A stretch of DNA of 35,168 bases from NCBI GenBank assembly GCA_903920315.1, contig CAIXLU010000527.1, positions 1 through 35,168 of the forward strand. Reading direction: 5' to 3'. The DNA is from an uncultured Oscillochloris sp. Its GTDB lineage: Bacteria > Chloroflexota > Chloroflexia > Chloroflexales > Chloroflexaceae. This document shows, piece by piece, positions 1-7,527 of the stretch (position 1 is its first letter; each line of letters opens with the position of its first letter). The notes below the pieces were generated by a model. It was given only the letters and a program-made list of their open reading frames with translations. It was not told where the DNA came from and did no database searches. Made by a program: the position numbers and the translations under genes.

Positions 1-15
1 GATGACGTTTAAAGA

Positions 16-70
16 GTAGGGGCATAGCATCGCCTAGTCGCTCCGCGACTGGGCGCTGCTACGCCCCTAC
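16..70. repeat. GTAGGGGC-family inverted repeat
   Basis: Outer arms GTAGGGGC (16-23) and GCCCCTAC (63-70) are exact inverses. A second perfect hairpin, AGTCGC/GCGACT (36-41/45-50), lies inside. The same outer arms recur at 6256-6314 and 29525-29681. It lies 12 nt before the FHA gene and could fold in its leader. The function is unknown. Confidence 0.75.
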
Positions 71-82
71 GGTGACGGCGGT

Positions 83-535
83 ATGTTTGATATTGCGAAT
101 CTCTCGATTGGTGTGATCACCCTGCTCTTGCGCGTGGCCGTTGTCTTCTTGCTCTACTTCTTCCTCTGGCAAGTCGTGCGCGTGGTTACCCGTGATCTGC
201 GGGCGGGTTCGGCATCCCCGGCACATCAAAACTCCTATGGCCAACTGGTGGTGTCCAGTTCTGGTCAGACCGGCATCCCGGTGGGGAAGATCTTCCCTCT
301 GAACCCGATGATGGTGATCGGTCGCAGCATTGAGACGGAGGTGGCGCTTAACGACACGTTTCTCTCATTGGAACATGCTCGTCTTGAGCGCCGCAACGGT
401 GTCTGGGTGCTGGAAGATCTGAACAGCACCAACGGAACCTTCCTCAACGGCTTTGAGGTGCGTGCGCTCACCGAAGTGAATGACGGCGATGTGATCCGTG
501 TCGGTCACGTCGAGCTGAAGGTGACGGTTCGCTAG
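83..535 (+). CDS. Membrane-anchored FHA-domain protein
   Basis: A 150-residue protein. Residues about 8-33 form a hydrophobic, probably membrane-spanning segment, followed by a short linker and a C-terminal forkhead-associated domain (about 60-150). The FHA signature is clear: G80-R81 of the GR turn, a SLEH stretch, and S115-T116-N117-G118 of the STNG loop. FHA domains bind phosphothreonine peptides, so this is probably a cytoplasmic phosphopeptide reader tethered to the membrane. Its kinase partner is not in the window. The ribosome binding site before ATG 83 is weak (GGTGACGG). It is separated from nuoA by 233 nt that hold a nuo promoter, so it is probably not part of the nuo operon. The family is sure; the role is unknown. 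Confidence 0.9.
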   Translation: MFDIANLSIGVITLLLRVAVVFLLYFFLWQVVRVVTRDLRAGSASPAHQNSYGQLVVSSSGQTGIPVGKIFPLNPMMVIGRSIETEVALNDTFLSLEHARLERRNGVWVLEDLNSTNGTFLNGFEVRALTEVNDGDVIRVGHVELKVTVR

Positions 536-629
536 ACTCCTGCCTTTTCCGCTCACCCTCATCATGCGCAGAGTGCTTAATTCGCTATCTCTGGTTAAGA
601 AATAGCCATTATGCTGGGTTGTATCGCCA

Positions 630-649
630 TTGTGATACAAATCACAATA
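630..649. promoter_or_regulatory. CRP/FNR-type palindromic operator upstream of nuoA
   Basis: ATTGTGAT and ATCACAAT are perfect 8-bp inverted arms around ACAA. They contain TGTGA-N6-TCACA, the consensus of CRP-family binding sites. The centre (about 639.5) is close to 90 bp upstream of the start site predicted from the -10 box at 718-723, a distance compatible with upstream (class I) activation. An overlapping inverted pair TTGTATC/GATACAA (620-626/635-641) shares part of the site. The match is directly visible; the regulator is inferred. Confidence 0.6.
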
Positions 650-693
650 TGCACTCTAAGGCATTAGGACGATAACCTTTAGAAATGGGTCGT

Positions 694-723
694 TTTGCAT
701 CGCTCGGTATGCTGTGCTATACT
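694..723 (+). promoter_or_regulatory. Sigma70-like promoter of the nuo operon
   Basis: A -10 box TATACT lies at 718-723. The -35 is either TTTGCA (694-699, 18-bp spacer) or TTGCAT (695-700, 17-bp spacer). The predicted start near 730 leaves a leader of about 39 nt before nuoA, whose GGAGGG ribosome binding site (755-760) is well placed. Confidence 0.6.
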
Positions 724-768
724 TCTCGCGCCCAACTGAGTACTGTATAGCCACGGAGGGTTCCCGCG

Positions 769-1125
769 ATGCTCGCGAACTATGCCTTTATTGGTATTTT
801 CTTTGTGGCCTCGTTCAGTTTTCCTCTCGCCCCCTTGGTTATGGCTTTCTTCCTCCGACCCAAGCGACCAACGCCGCTGAAGCAGTCGACGTATGAGTGT
901 GGCCTTGAGGTGATTGGCGATCTCCGGGTGCAGTTCAAAGTGCAGTACTACCTCTACGCCCTGGCCTTTGTGATTTTTGACATTGAGGTGGTCTTCCTTT
1001 ACCCGTGGGCGGTGGCCTTCCACAAACTAGGGATGTATGGCTTTACGGCGGCGGCGGTCTTCTTGGTGATGCTCTTCGCCGGTCTGGTCTACGAGTGGCG
1101 CAAGGGTGCGTTGGAGTGGGTGTAG
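769..1125 (+). CDS. nuoA: NADH-quinone oxidoreductase subunit A
   Basis: NuoA is a small membrane subunit of complex I beside the quinone channel, next to NuoH and NuoJ. The 118-residue product has the usual length and three hydrophobic helices. It carries the family landmarks STYECG in the TM1-TM2 loop, whose Cys sits by the quinone pathway, and [11 protein letters not shown] in TM2. GGAGGG precedes ATG 769 by 8 nt. It is the first gene of the operon, directly behind the promoter at 694-723. Its last 10 bases, including the TAG stop, are part of a 21-bp sequence repeated exactly 88 bp downstream (1204-1224), so the gene end was copied along with the following repeat. Confidence 0.97.
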   Translation: MLANYAFIGIFFVASFSFPLAPLVMAFFLRPKRPTPLKQSTYECGLEVIGDLRVQFKVQYYLYALAFVIFDIEVVFLYPWAVAFHKLGMYGFTAAAVFLVMLFAGLVYEWRKGALEWV

Positions 1126-1128
1126 GAA

Positions 1129-1297
1129 TTGCAGATTTCAGATTGCAGATTGTGGATTGTTGCGGCAATCCACAATCCACAATCTACAATCTGAAATCGA
1201 GATGTGGGTGTAGGAATTGCAGATGAGAGATTGTGGATTGTGGGTTGCTACGGCAGTCTAAAATCTAAAATCTAAAATCTGAAATCTGAAATCGAGA
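1129..1297. repeat. Twin ATTGTGG/GCAGATT repeat units between nuoA and nuoB
   Basis: Two related units fill the gap. Each begins with the nuoA stop and the sequence TGTAGGAATTGCAGAT (1121-1136 and 1209-1224), and each ends with CTGAAATCGAGAT. The first contains a perfect 11-bp inverted repeat, ATTGTGGATTG/CAATCCACAAT (1149-1159/1166-1176), with a 6-nt loop. The second ends in tandem TCTAAAA and CTGAAAT heptamers. The tail GAGAT serves as the weak ribosome binding site of nuoB. The same family occurs at 11611-11695 and partly at 7008-7039 and 32274-32309. Confidence 0.85.
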
Positions 1298-1298
1298 T

Positions 1299-2093
1299 AT
1301 GGCAGACGCAAACAACATCCAGCAGGATCTTGAGCAGCAGGGGATCTTCCTCTCAACGGTCAACCGCTTTTATAACTGGGGGCGGCGTTCGTCAATCTGG
1401 CCCATGTCGTTTGGCCTCGCCTGCTGCGCTATCGAGATGATGGCTTTCGGTCTGAGCCGCTACGATGTTGCCCGCTTCGGGGCCGAATTGTTCCGCGCCT
1501 CACCGCGCCAATCCGACTTGATGATTGTCGCCGGAACTGTCACGAAGAAGATGCTGCCCCAGTTGGTGCGGCTCTACAATCAGATGGCCGAGCCGCGTTA
1601 TGTGATCTCGATGGGTGCCTGCGCAACCTCCGGCGGTCCCTTCCGCGATGGCTACAATGTCGTACGTGGGGTTGACCTGTTCATTCCCGTGGATGTCTAC
1701 ATCCCCGGCTGCCCGCCGCGCCCTGAGGCGCTGCTCCACGCCCTGATCACGCTCCAGGAGCAGATTGACAATCAGAAGCTCGGTCATCTGCGCTGGTACG
1801 GTAAGGGCGAGAAGCCGCAGATGCAGGATTTTCCGGTGCCAACCTTCGGTGCCCAAGGTCTTGAGATTGACGGCAAACTGGTTGACCCGGTGGGCGGGTT
1901 GCCGTTGGTAAGCCCCTATACCTCGCCTGAGTACGGCGAGCAGAAGAGCGGGCAGATCGAACACCCCGAGATCGTGCGCCACTTCCCGATTATGGATCCT
2001 TCTGTCGCGCTGGAAGACGCGCTCAAGGCCCGTGGGATCGCCCCCGAGATCGCGGCCAATGATCTCAAGCGCGGTGGGGTGTCCAATGCCTAA
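1299..2093 (+). CDS. nuoB: NADH-quinone oxidoreductase subunit B
   Basis: NuoB holds the terminal 4Fe-4S cluster N2 that passes electrons to quinone at the junction of the peripheral and membrane arms. All four ligands are visible: the tandem C42-C43 in LACCAIEM, C108 in GACATSGG and C138 in [11 protein letters not shown]. At 264 residues it is longer than many NuoB proteins (about 160-220). The excess is a hydrophilic C-terminal extension after about residue 180 that contains no further Cys motif. It overlaps nuoC by 8 bp, which suggests coupled translation. The upstream ribosome binding site lies within repeat sequence and is poor. Confidence 0.97.
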   Translation: MADANNIQQDLEQQGIFLSTVNRFYNWGRRSSIWPMSFGLACCAIEMMAFGLSRYDVARFGAELFRASPRQSDLMIVAGTVTKKMLPQLVRLYNQMAEPRYVISMGACATSGGPFRDGYNVVRGVDLFIPVDVYIPGCPPRPEALLHALITLQEQIDNQKLGHLRWYGKGEKPQMQDFPVPTFGAQGLEIDGKLVDPVGGLPLVSPYTSPEYGEQKSGQIEHPEIVRHFPIMDPSVALEDALKARGIAPEIAANDLKRGGVSNA

Positions 2094-2607
2094 CCTGAGT
2101 GCTGAAGATCTGCGCACACGTCTGGTTCGCGATCTTCCTGGTGCGGTACAGAGTGTGTCCCCGCTGAAGGTAGTTCCGCCGCCCGCGCAGGGCCACGCCC
2201 CCGCCGCCTTCGTGACCGGCGATACGCTGGTGGAAGCCGCTCGGATTGTTGATGTCGCCCTGTATCTGCGCGATAGGTTGAACTACGCCTATCTCTCTGA
2301 CATCTGTGTGGTGGACTATCTGGCCGACGAGATCTTCGAGATCGTCTACCGGTTCTACACGGTCGAGGGTGGCTCCTCCCTGGCGCTCAAGGTTCGCGTG
2401 CCACGCGAGAACCCTGTGGTGCCGTCGCTGACGGCCCACTGGCCGGGGGCGAATTTCCACGAGCGCGAGGCGTTCGACCTCTACGGGATTGTGTTTGTCG
2501 GCCACCCTTACCTCCACCGCATTTATATGTGGGACGAGTTCGAGGGTTTCCCGATGCGTAAAGATTTCCCCAGGCAGGGCGATAAGTATATTGGCGAGGA
2601 CGAGTAA
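2086..2607 (+). CDS. nuoC: NADH-quinone oxidoreductase subunit C
   Basis: NuoC is a cofactor-free subunit of the connecting module that packs on NuoD. The start chosen is ATG 2086, which overlaps the nuoB stop by 8 bp and gives 173 residues beginning MPNLSAEDL. An in-frame ATG at 2032 lies inside nuoB and would add 18 residues unlike the family. The family signature is intact near the C terminus: [14 protein letters not shown], then RI and GFPMRKDFP. It is not fused to NuoD, unlike in E. coli. A strong hairpin follows the stop. Confidence 0.95.
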   Translation: MPNLSAEDLRTRLVRDLPGAVQSVSPLKVVPPPAQGHAPAAFVTGDTLVEAARIVDVALYLRDRLNYAYLSDICVVDYLADEIFEIVYRFYTVEGGSSLALKVRVPRENPVVPSLTAHWPGANFHEREAFDLYGIVFVGHPYLHRIYMWDEFEGFPMRKDFPRQGDKYIGEDE

Positions 2608-2611
2608 GAGA

Positions 2612-2645
2612 GGGGTCGAGGGAGGGATGGCCCTCGCTCGACCCC
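2612..2645. repeat. 15-bp stem hairpin between nuoC and nuoD
   Basis: Arms 2612-2626 and 2631-2645 pair over 15 positions with one mismatch and a 4-nt ATGG loop. No T-run follows, so it is unlikely to end transcription. A structure 8 nt before the nuoD start could limit nuoD translation or protect the upstream mRNA end. Confidence 0.7.
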
Positions 2646-2652
2646 TCCCCCG

Positions 2653-3777
2653 ATGGATTACTCAGGTATGCTGAAAACGGAAGAGCTCCAGATCAATATT
2701 GGGCCGCAGCACCCCTCGACCCACGGCGTGTTTCGTATGCTGGTGACGGTGGACGGTGAGACGGTCACCGATCTCAAGCCGGTCTTTGGCTATCTGCACC
2801 GTAACCACGAGCAGATTGCAGAGGTGAATACCTACCTGCAAAATATGCCCTATACGGATCGGCTGGATTACTTCAACGCGATGGCGAACAACCAAGCCTA
2901 TGCCATGGCGGTGGAGAAAATGGTCGGGATTGAGGTACCCGAGCGCGCCGAGTATCTCCGCGTGTTGATGGTTGAACTGACCCGTATTCTCAACCACGCC
3001 GGTGCCCTAGGATTCCTGATCAACGATATGGGAGCCTGGCAGACCCAACTCGCCTTCGGTATGCGCGAGCGCGAGAAGATCCTTGATCTTTTCGAGTCGG
3101 TCTCGGGGGCGCGCTTGATGTGCAACTACTTCCGCTTTGGTGGAGTTGCCCGCGATCTGCCGCCGGACTTTATGCCGCGCCTGAAGGATCTGTTGGTCGC
3201 CATGCCGGCCTTCGTGGACGAGATGGAGCGCCTGCTGCGCGAGAACGAGATCCTGCTCCAGCGGTCTGAGGGTATCGGTATTTTGCCCAAGGATCTGGCT
3301 CTGGCCTATAGCGTCACCGGGCCGGTGCTGCGTGGCTCCGGCGTGGCCTACGATATTCGGCGGGCCGAACCCTATAGCATTTACGACCGGCTTGATTTTG
3401 ATATTCCAGTCGGCTCGGTGGGCGATGTCTACGACCGCATTCTGGTACGGATCGAGGAGATGCGCCAGAGCAGGCGGATCATCGAGCAGGTGATCGCGCA
3501 GTTGCCCGATGCGCAGGGTGGTCACATCAACCCCAAGGCCCGCCAGAATGTGCGCCCGCCGGTGGGCGATGTCTACGCTCGCGTCGAAACACCGAAGGGC
3601 GAACTGGGATTCTATCTGGTCAGCGATGGCTCTAGCAAGCCTTATCGTTACAAGGTACGTGCTCCCTCGTTCATTAACCTCACGCCCCTTGGTGATATGT
3701 GTCGGGGCTACAAGGTTGCCGATATGGTCGTGATCCTGGGCAGCATTGATATCGTGATGGGCGAGGTGGATCGGTGA
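2653..3777 (+). CDS. nuoD: NADH-quinone oxidoreductase subunit D
   Basis: NuoD is the 49-kDa-type subunit, related to [NiFe] hydrogenase large subunits, and forms the quinone pocket with NuoB. The product is 374 residues. The N-terminal [16 protein letters not shown] contains the quinone-binding His region, followed by [12 protein letters not shown] and the conserved tyrosine loop [14 protein letters not shown]. The C terminus has [10 protein letters not shown] and ends near DIVMGEVDR as in the family. ATG 2668 is a possible later start, but 2653 gives a normal N terminus. Its TGA overlaps the GTG of nuoI (GTGA), so the two are translationally coupled. Confidence 0.97.
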   Translation: MDYSGMLKTEELQINIGPQHPSTHGVFRMLVTVDGETVTDLKPVFGYLHRNHEQIAEVNTYLQNMPYTDRLDYFNAMANNQAYAMAVEKMVGIEVPERAEYLRVLMVELTRILNHAGALGFLINDMGAWQTQLAFGMREREKILDLFESVSGARLMCNYFRFGGVARDLPPDFMPRLKDLLVAMPAFVDEMERLLRENEILLQRSEGIGILPKDLALAYSVTGPVLRGSGVAYDIRRAEPYSIYDRLDFDIPVGSVGDVYDRILVRIEEMRQSRRIIEQVIAQLPDAQGGHINPKARQNVRPPVGDVYARVETPKGELGFYLVSDGSSKPYRYKVRAPSFINLTPLGDMCRGYKVADMVVILGSIDIVMGEVDR

Positions 3778-4889
3778 CGATTGAAATGCAGCGTGGCAGT
3801 GTGATCGTGATGGATCGGCGCAGAGGTAAGTTGCGCGCCGGGCAGGGTCTGCTCCAGGGTCTCAAGGTCGTCTGGGATCACTGGGCCGGTTCGTTTCGCA
3901 CGAATGATAACTTCAGCAAGATCCACGGCACCTTTACGGTCGAGTACCCCGATGAGCGCCTGCCGATGCCGCAGGCGTACCGGAATATGCCGGTGCTGCT
4001 CTTTGATGATGAGAGTGGCCACGAACTGTGTACTGGGTGCTATCAGTGTCAACGGATCTGCCCGCCTCAGGTGATTCACATCACGCAGGCGAAGGATCCG
4101 GTTACGGGCAAGATGGTACCGGCCGCAACGGAATTCATCATTGAGTACGATGCCTGTATGAGCTGCGGGTTCTGTGCTGAGGTCTGTCCGTTTGACTCGA
4201 TCAAGATGGATCATGTCTACGAGTTGTCTACCGCTGATCGGGTCTCGCTCACGATGCGCAAGACGCAGCTCAACCGGCCAATCTCGTACTACACTGGCAT
4301 TGCGCCAGATCTGTGGGCCGAGGCGCAGGCTGGGGCAATGAAGAAACTCCAGGGCAGCATCAAGCGCCGCCCTGATGTGATCGGCCTGGCGGCGAGCCTG
4401 ACCGAGAAGATTAAGGCCCGTCGTCTGGAGTTAGCCGCCGCAGGGCAGGTGGCAGGAGGCGGGGGGCAGGAGGCAGGGGTCGCACCTGCCGCGCCCGCTG
4501 CGAAGTTGACGCCTGAGGAGAAGGCAGCCAAGCTAGCGGCGATGAAGGCGGCCAAGCAGGCCGGGGGCGCTCCCGCGCCTGCCGAGGCACCGGTCGAGCT
4601 GTCGCCAGCGGACGCGAAGGCGGCCAAGTTGGCGGCAATCAAGGCAGCCAACGCGGCTAAACAGGCCGGGGCGGCACCCGCCGAGGCACCGGTCGAACTC
4701 TCCCCAGCGGACGCGAAGGCGGCCAAACTGGCGGCGATCAAGGCGGCGAATGCAGCTAAGCAGGCTGGAGCAGTGCCTGCGCCGGTCGAGGTACCATCCA
4801 CGCCGCTGGACGCGAAGGCGGCACGGCTGGCGGCGATCAAGGCGGCCAACGCAGCTAAGCAAGCTGCGGAGCAGAGCAACAACGAATAG
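3774..4889 (+). CDS. nuoI: NADH-quinone oxidoreductase subunit I with Ala/Lys repeat tail
   Basis: NuoI carries clusters N6a and N6b on the electron path to NuoB. Both ferredoxin motifs are complete: C86-C89-C92-C96P and C128-C131-C134-C138P. The core ends at about residue 215, the normal size. The remaining 155 or so residues are an Ala/Lys/Pro-rich tail. From about K244 it contains four imperfect copies of a unit with core [20 protein letters not shown]; the middle copies have a strict 33-residue (99-bp) period. The tail should be helical, basic and soluble. The segment before it (4441-4480) matches the GGCAGGAGGCAGG repeat also seen at 31698-31797. The start GTG 3774 overlaps the nuoD stop; ATG 3786 is an alternative. 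Confidence 0.95.
   Translation: MTIEMQRGSVIVMDRRRGKLRAGQGLLQGLKVVWDHWAGSFRTNDNFSKIHGTFTVEYPDERLPMPQAYRNMPVLLFDDESGHELCTGCYQCQRICPPQVIHITQAKDPVTGKMVPAATEFIIEYDACMSCGFCAEVCPFDSIKMDHVYELSTADRVSLTMRKTQLNRPISYYTGIAPDLWAEAQAGAMKKLQGSIKRRPDVIGLAASLTEKIKARRLELAAAGQVAGGGGQEAGVAPAAPAAKLTPEEKAAKLAAMKAAKQAGGAPAPAEAPVELSPADAKAAKLAAIKAANAAKQAGAAPAEAPVELSPADAKAAKLAAIKAANAAKQAGAVPAPVEVPSTPLDAKAARLAAIKAANAAKQAAEQSNNE
4582..4889 (+). repeat. 99-bp tandem repeat in the 3' end of nuoI
   Basis: Units beginning GAGGCACCGGTCGA at 4583 and 4682 are 99 bp apart and nearly identical over their length. A more divergent copy follows to the stop, and an older one precedes (4503-4582). The period is a multiple of three, so each copy adds 33 residues in frame. 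The high DNA identity of the two middle copies suggests recent expansion or homogenisation. Confidence 0.85.
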
Positions 4890-4928
4890 GTGGCCTTGCC
4901 ACAGCCAATGACGGCGAGAGAATAGCTC

Positions 4929-6260
4929 ATGCAAGATGTTGTCAACCAGGTGATCAATACCTCCTTCGGCTGGGGTTGGCCGAGTTGGGCGATTGCACTG
5001 ATCGGCTACCTGATCGTTGCCGCAATCCTTTTCGGGATCGCGCCCTTCCAGATGCTCTTCCTGACTCTCTACGAGCGGCGAGCCATCGCCCGTATGCAGG
5101 ATCGGATCGGGCCAAACCGGGTTGGCCCCGAGGGTGCGTTTCAACCCCTGGCTGACGGCGTAAAAATCTTCACGAAGGAAGACATCGTCCCCGCCGCCGC
5201 CGACCAATGGGTTCATTTCATCGCCCCCTGCGTGGTAGTGGCCCCGACGATGTTTATGTTCGCCGTACTGCCCTGGGGACCGGGCATGGTGCCGGTTGAT
5301 ATGAACCTCGGCCTGCTCTTCTTCTTCGCCATCTCCTCAGTGAGCGCGGTGGGGCTGATGATGGCGGGTTGGGCGTCGAGCAACAAGTTCGCCTTGGTCG
5401 GTGCGATGCGCGCCGTGGCCCAAATGGTGAGCTACGAGATCCCGGCAGTCCTGAGCCTGTTGGCGATTGTCATGGTGACGGGCAGCCTCTCGATTGTTGA
5501 GTTGATCAACTATCAGGGCGGTCTGTTCATCAGCACCAGGGATGTGGCCAGCGTGCCGGACTGGGGGCTGGGCTGGTTTATCTTCTCTCCGGTGGGTTTT
5601 CTGGCCTTTATCGCCTTCTTCATCGCCGCGCTCGCCGAGGGCGAGCGTACCCCCTTCGACATCCCCGAGGCCGACTCCGAGATTGTCGCTGGCTACATGA
5701 CTGAGTACAGCGGCATGAAGTTCGGCCTGTTCTACCTCGCCCAGTACGTCCTTAACTTCCTGCTCTGCGCGATCACGTCAATCATCTTCTTCGGTGGTTG
5801 GCAGGGGCCGGGCGTAGGCTGGCTCTACGCTCAGGCGATCACACCCGCGAACCTGCAGGGCGACTGGATCTTCAATGTGCTGGCCGGTGTCCTCGGTGTC
5901 TTCTACTTCCTGCTGAAAACCTACGGCTTCTTCTTTGTGATGGTCTGGATTCGCGGAGCCTACGCTCGTCTGCGTATTGACCAGTTGATGGACTTTGGCT
6001 GGAAGTTCCTCATTCCGCTGACCCTGGTGAATATCTTCAGCGCGGCGATCTGGGTGGGCCTGACAAAGTGGGGCGCGGCTGATGGACTGGCTTTTGTGGA
6101 GGGCTGGTCGCCGCTAATGCGCTGGGCGGTGGCCTTTGCGGTGACGTTGATCTTGAACCTGGGTGCCTACCTCTTCCTGGCGCGGATCTTCGCGCAATCA
6201 CAGGATGAGCGTACACGCCAGGACGACGAAGTTCTTGAGCAATTGACAAACGTGGCGTAG
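4929..6260 (+). CDS. nuoH: NADH-quinone oxidoreductase subunit H
   Basis: NuoH is the eight-helix membrane subunit that forms the quinone chamber and starts the proton pathway. Conserved stretches are plain: YERRAIARMQDRIGPNRVGP in the first cytoplasmic loop, QMVSYEIP, and the acidic loop EGERTPFDIPEADSEIVAGY. At 443 residues it is somewhat longer than typical (320-430), with hydrophilic insertions and an extended C terminus. GGCGAGAG upstream can serve as ribosome binding site. The TAG stop lies inside the left arm of the GTAGGGGC repeat that follows. Confidence 0.97.
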   Translation: MQDVVNQVINTSFGWGWPSWAIALIGYLIVAAILFGIAPFQMLFLTLYERRAIARMQDRIGPNRVGPEGAFQPLADGVKIFTKEDIVPAAADQWVHFIAPCVVVAPTMFMFAVLPWGPGMVPVDMNLGLLFFFAISSVSAVGLMMAGWASSNKFALVGAMRAVAQMVSYEIPAVLSLLAIVMVTGSLSIVELINYQGGLFISTRDVASVPDWGLGWFIFSPVGFLAFIAFFIAALAEGERTPFDIPEADSEIVAGYMTEYSGMKFGLFYLAQYVLNFLLCAITSIIFFGGWQGPGVGWLYAQAITPANLQGDWIFNVLAGVLGVFYFLLKTYGFFFVMVWIRGAYARLRIDQLMDFGWKFLIPLTLVNIFSAAIWVGLTKWGAADGLAFVEGWSPLMRWAVAFAVTLILNLGAYLFLARIFAQSQDERTRQDDEVLEQLTNVA

Positions 6261-6314
6261 GGGCGTAGCAGCAAGATGGGCGTGTGACGATCATCTCGTT
6301 GTTACGCCCCTACG
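6256..6314. repeat. GTAGGGGC-family hairpin between nuoH and nuoJ
   Basis: CGTAGGGGCGTA (6256-6267) and TACGCCCCTACG (6303-6314) are perfect 12-bp inverse arms around a 35-nt loop. The nuoH stop codon (6258-6260) is part of the left arm. It belongs to the same family as 16-70 and 29525-29681. Confidence 0.8.
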
Positions 6315-6324
6315 GTGGGAACCG

Positions 6325-6939
6325 ATGGATCTGTTGATTCAAATCATCTTTGGGCTGCTGGTGGCCCTGATCATCGGCGCGGCGATGATGGTAGTGACGG
6401 TGCGGAATGTTATCCACGCGGCGCTGTGGCTGATTGCCTCGTTCTTCGCTGTGGCTGCGCTCTACCTGGTCCTTGAGGCTGAGTTCATTGCCATTGTGCA
6501 GGTACTCGTCTACGTGGGGGCGATCTCGATTCTGATCCTGTTCGCGATCATGCTCACCCGCTCAAGCGAGGGCGAGCGGTTGCTCACCCAGCACTGGTGG
6601 GCGGCGGCGCTGATCTCGCTCGGCCTGTTTGGCGCGGTGCTGCTGCCCACGCTGGTTGGCCACACATGGAACATCCCCCTGCCTTCTGGTGCGCCGGGTA
6701 CGCCCGAGACACTCTCAGGAGTGGAGGAGATTGGTCGCGGCTTTGTCAACGAGTTTGTCATCCATTTTGAGGTGGCCGGTATCCTGCTCACCGTCGCCCT
6801 CATTGGCGCGATTGTGATCGCCTTTGAGGAACGCTCCCGGCGTCGCCGCGTACTCACCCTGTCGGAGGAGCATATCCTGCGGCAGCGCCAGCAGGCGACG
6901 GCGGAGCGGGTGTCGGCGGTCGCTGATGCAGTTGATTAA
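6325..6939 (+). CDS. nuoJ: NADH-quinone oxidoreductase subunit J
   Basis: NuoJ is a five-helix membrane subunit between NuoH/NuoA and NuoK; its third helix switches conformation during turnover. The 204-residue product has the family core AEFIAIVQVLVYVGAISILILFAIMLT near residues 52-78, including the conserved VYVGAI turn. Hydrophobic helices precede and follow it, and the C-terminal tail is charged and cytoplasmic. Length is normal. GGTGGGAA lies just before ATG 6325. A 121-nt gap with a dispersed repeat separates it from nuoK. Confidence 0.96.
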   Translation: MDLLIQIIFGLLVALIIGAAMMVVTVRNVIHAALWLIASFFAVAALYLVLEAEFIAIVQVLVYVGAISILILFAIMLTRSSEGERLLTQHWWAAALISLGLFGAVLLPTLVGHTWNIPLPSGAPGTPETLSGVEEIGRGFVNEFVIHFEVAGILLTVALIGAIVIAFEERSRRRRVLTLSEEHILRQRQQATAERVSAVADAVD

Positions 6940-6965
6940 TCGCTCTACGACAAGGTTCGCAGGTA

Positions 6966-7039
6966 CGTGACAGTTTGGGCACATGTAGCGACTCCTGTTG
7001 CGGCACATCTGCAATCTAAAATCTGCAATCTGCAATCTT
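6966..7039 (+). repeat. 74-bp dispersed repeat, copy 1
   Basis: It starts CGTGACAGTTTGGGCACATG, continues TCCTGTTGCGG and ends with GCAATCT heptamers. A second copy of identical length in the same orientation lies at 32236-32309, about 80% identical by eye. It sits between nuoJ and nuoK, upstream of the nuoK ribosome binding site. No protein-coding sense is evident. Confidence 0.8.
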
Positions 7040-7060
7040 GTCTACCGGAGGTAATGCCCG

Positions 7061-7378
7061 ATGACCCGTGCGATCCCGCTTGAGGCGGTGCTGGCGGTGG
7101 CCGCCGCTCTCTTCTGCATCGGCCTGTTCGGTGCCCTCTCGCGCCGTAACCTTGTCGGCGTACTCATGGGTATCGAGTTGATGCTCAACTCGGTGAATAT
7201 TAACCTGGTAGCCTTCTGGCGCTATCTGGAGCCGCGCTTTATCACCGGGCCATCCTTCGCCATCTTCATCATTACCGTGGCCGCCGCCGAGGCTGCCGTT
7301 GGCCTGGCGATGATTATCGCCATCTACCGCACGTGGAACACCGTGAATATTGATAGCGTGGATAGTTTGAAGGGTTAG
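7061..7378 (+). CDS. nuoK: NADH-quinone oxidoreductase subunit K
   Basis: NuoK is a three-helix membrane subunit resembling MrpC that carries two buried glutamates needed for proton transfer. Both are visible: the first in [13 protein letters not shown] of TM2 and the second in [16 protein letters not shown] of TM3. The 105-residue length is normal. CCGGAGGTAA gives a strong ribosome binding site before ATG 7061. A terminator-like hairpin follows the gene, between it and nuoL. Confidence 0.97.
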   Translation: MTRAIPLEAVLAVAAALFCIGLFGALSRRNLVGVLMGIELMLNSVNINLVAFWRYLEPRFITGPSFAIFIITVAAAEAAVGLAMIIAIYRTWNTVNIDSVDSLKG

Positions 7379-7386
7379 GGCGATAA

Positions 7387-7425
7387 GGTAGCGTGCGAGC
7401 AAGATTCCCGCGCTACCCTGTTTTT
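7387..7425 (+). terminator. Terminator-like hairpin between nuoK and nuoL
   Basis: GGTAGCG (7387-7393) pairs with CGCTACC (7411-7417), with possible further GC pairs inside, and is followed after CTG by five T (7421-7425). In the middle of an operon it would lower, not abolish, transcription of nuoL-M-M-N. It could equally be a degenerate repeat. No experiment supports it here. Confidence 0.4.
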
Positions 7426-7459
7426 CACGTGGCGCACACCGCCGCATGAATAATGGCCA

Positions 7460-7502
7460 CGGCTGTCGGCTGTCGGCTATCGGCTATCGGCTATCGGCTA
7501 TT
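7460..7502 (+). repeat. GGCTATC tandem repeat upstream of nuoL
   Basis: A run of 7-bp units, CGGCTGT then CGGCTAT, repeated about six times. An inverted relative lies inside a coding sequence at 31019-31055. It is open in the nuoL frame and would add an artificial N-terminal extension if translation began at ATG 7453. The ribosome binding site favours ATG 7528, so the repeat is taken as leader. Confidence 0.8.
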
Positions 7503-7527
7503 TTCGCATCAGTGGACAGAGGATCAG

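Noticed and set aside
1129-1297. CRISPR or phage attachment site in the nuoA-nuoB gap
   Set aside because: Units are short heptamers and palindromes shared with other gaps; no spacers, no integrase, no tRNA.
4289-4957. A 222-codon frame opposite the nuoI tail
   Set aside because: The Ala/Ser-rich sequence mirrors the tandem repeat of nuoI; no independent start signal or domain.
7453-7527. N-terminal extension of NuoL
   Set aside because: Encoded by the GGCTATC repeat; ATG 7528 has AGAGGA upstream and gives the usual NuoL N terminus.
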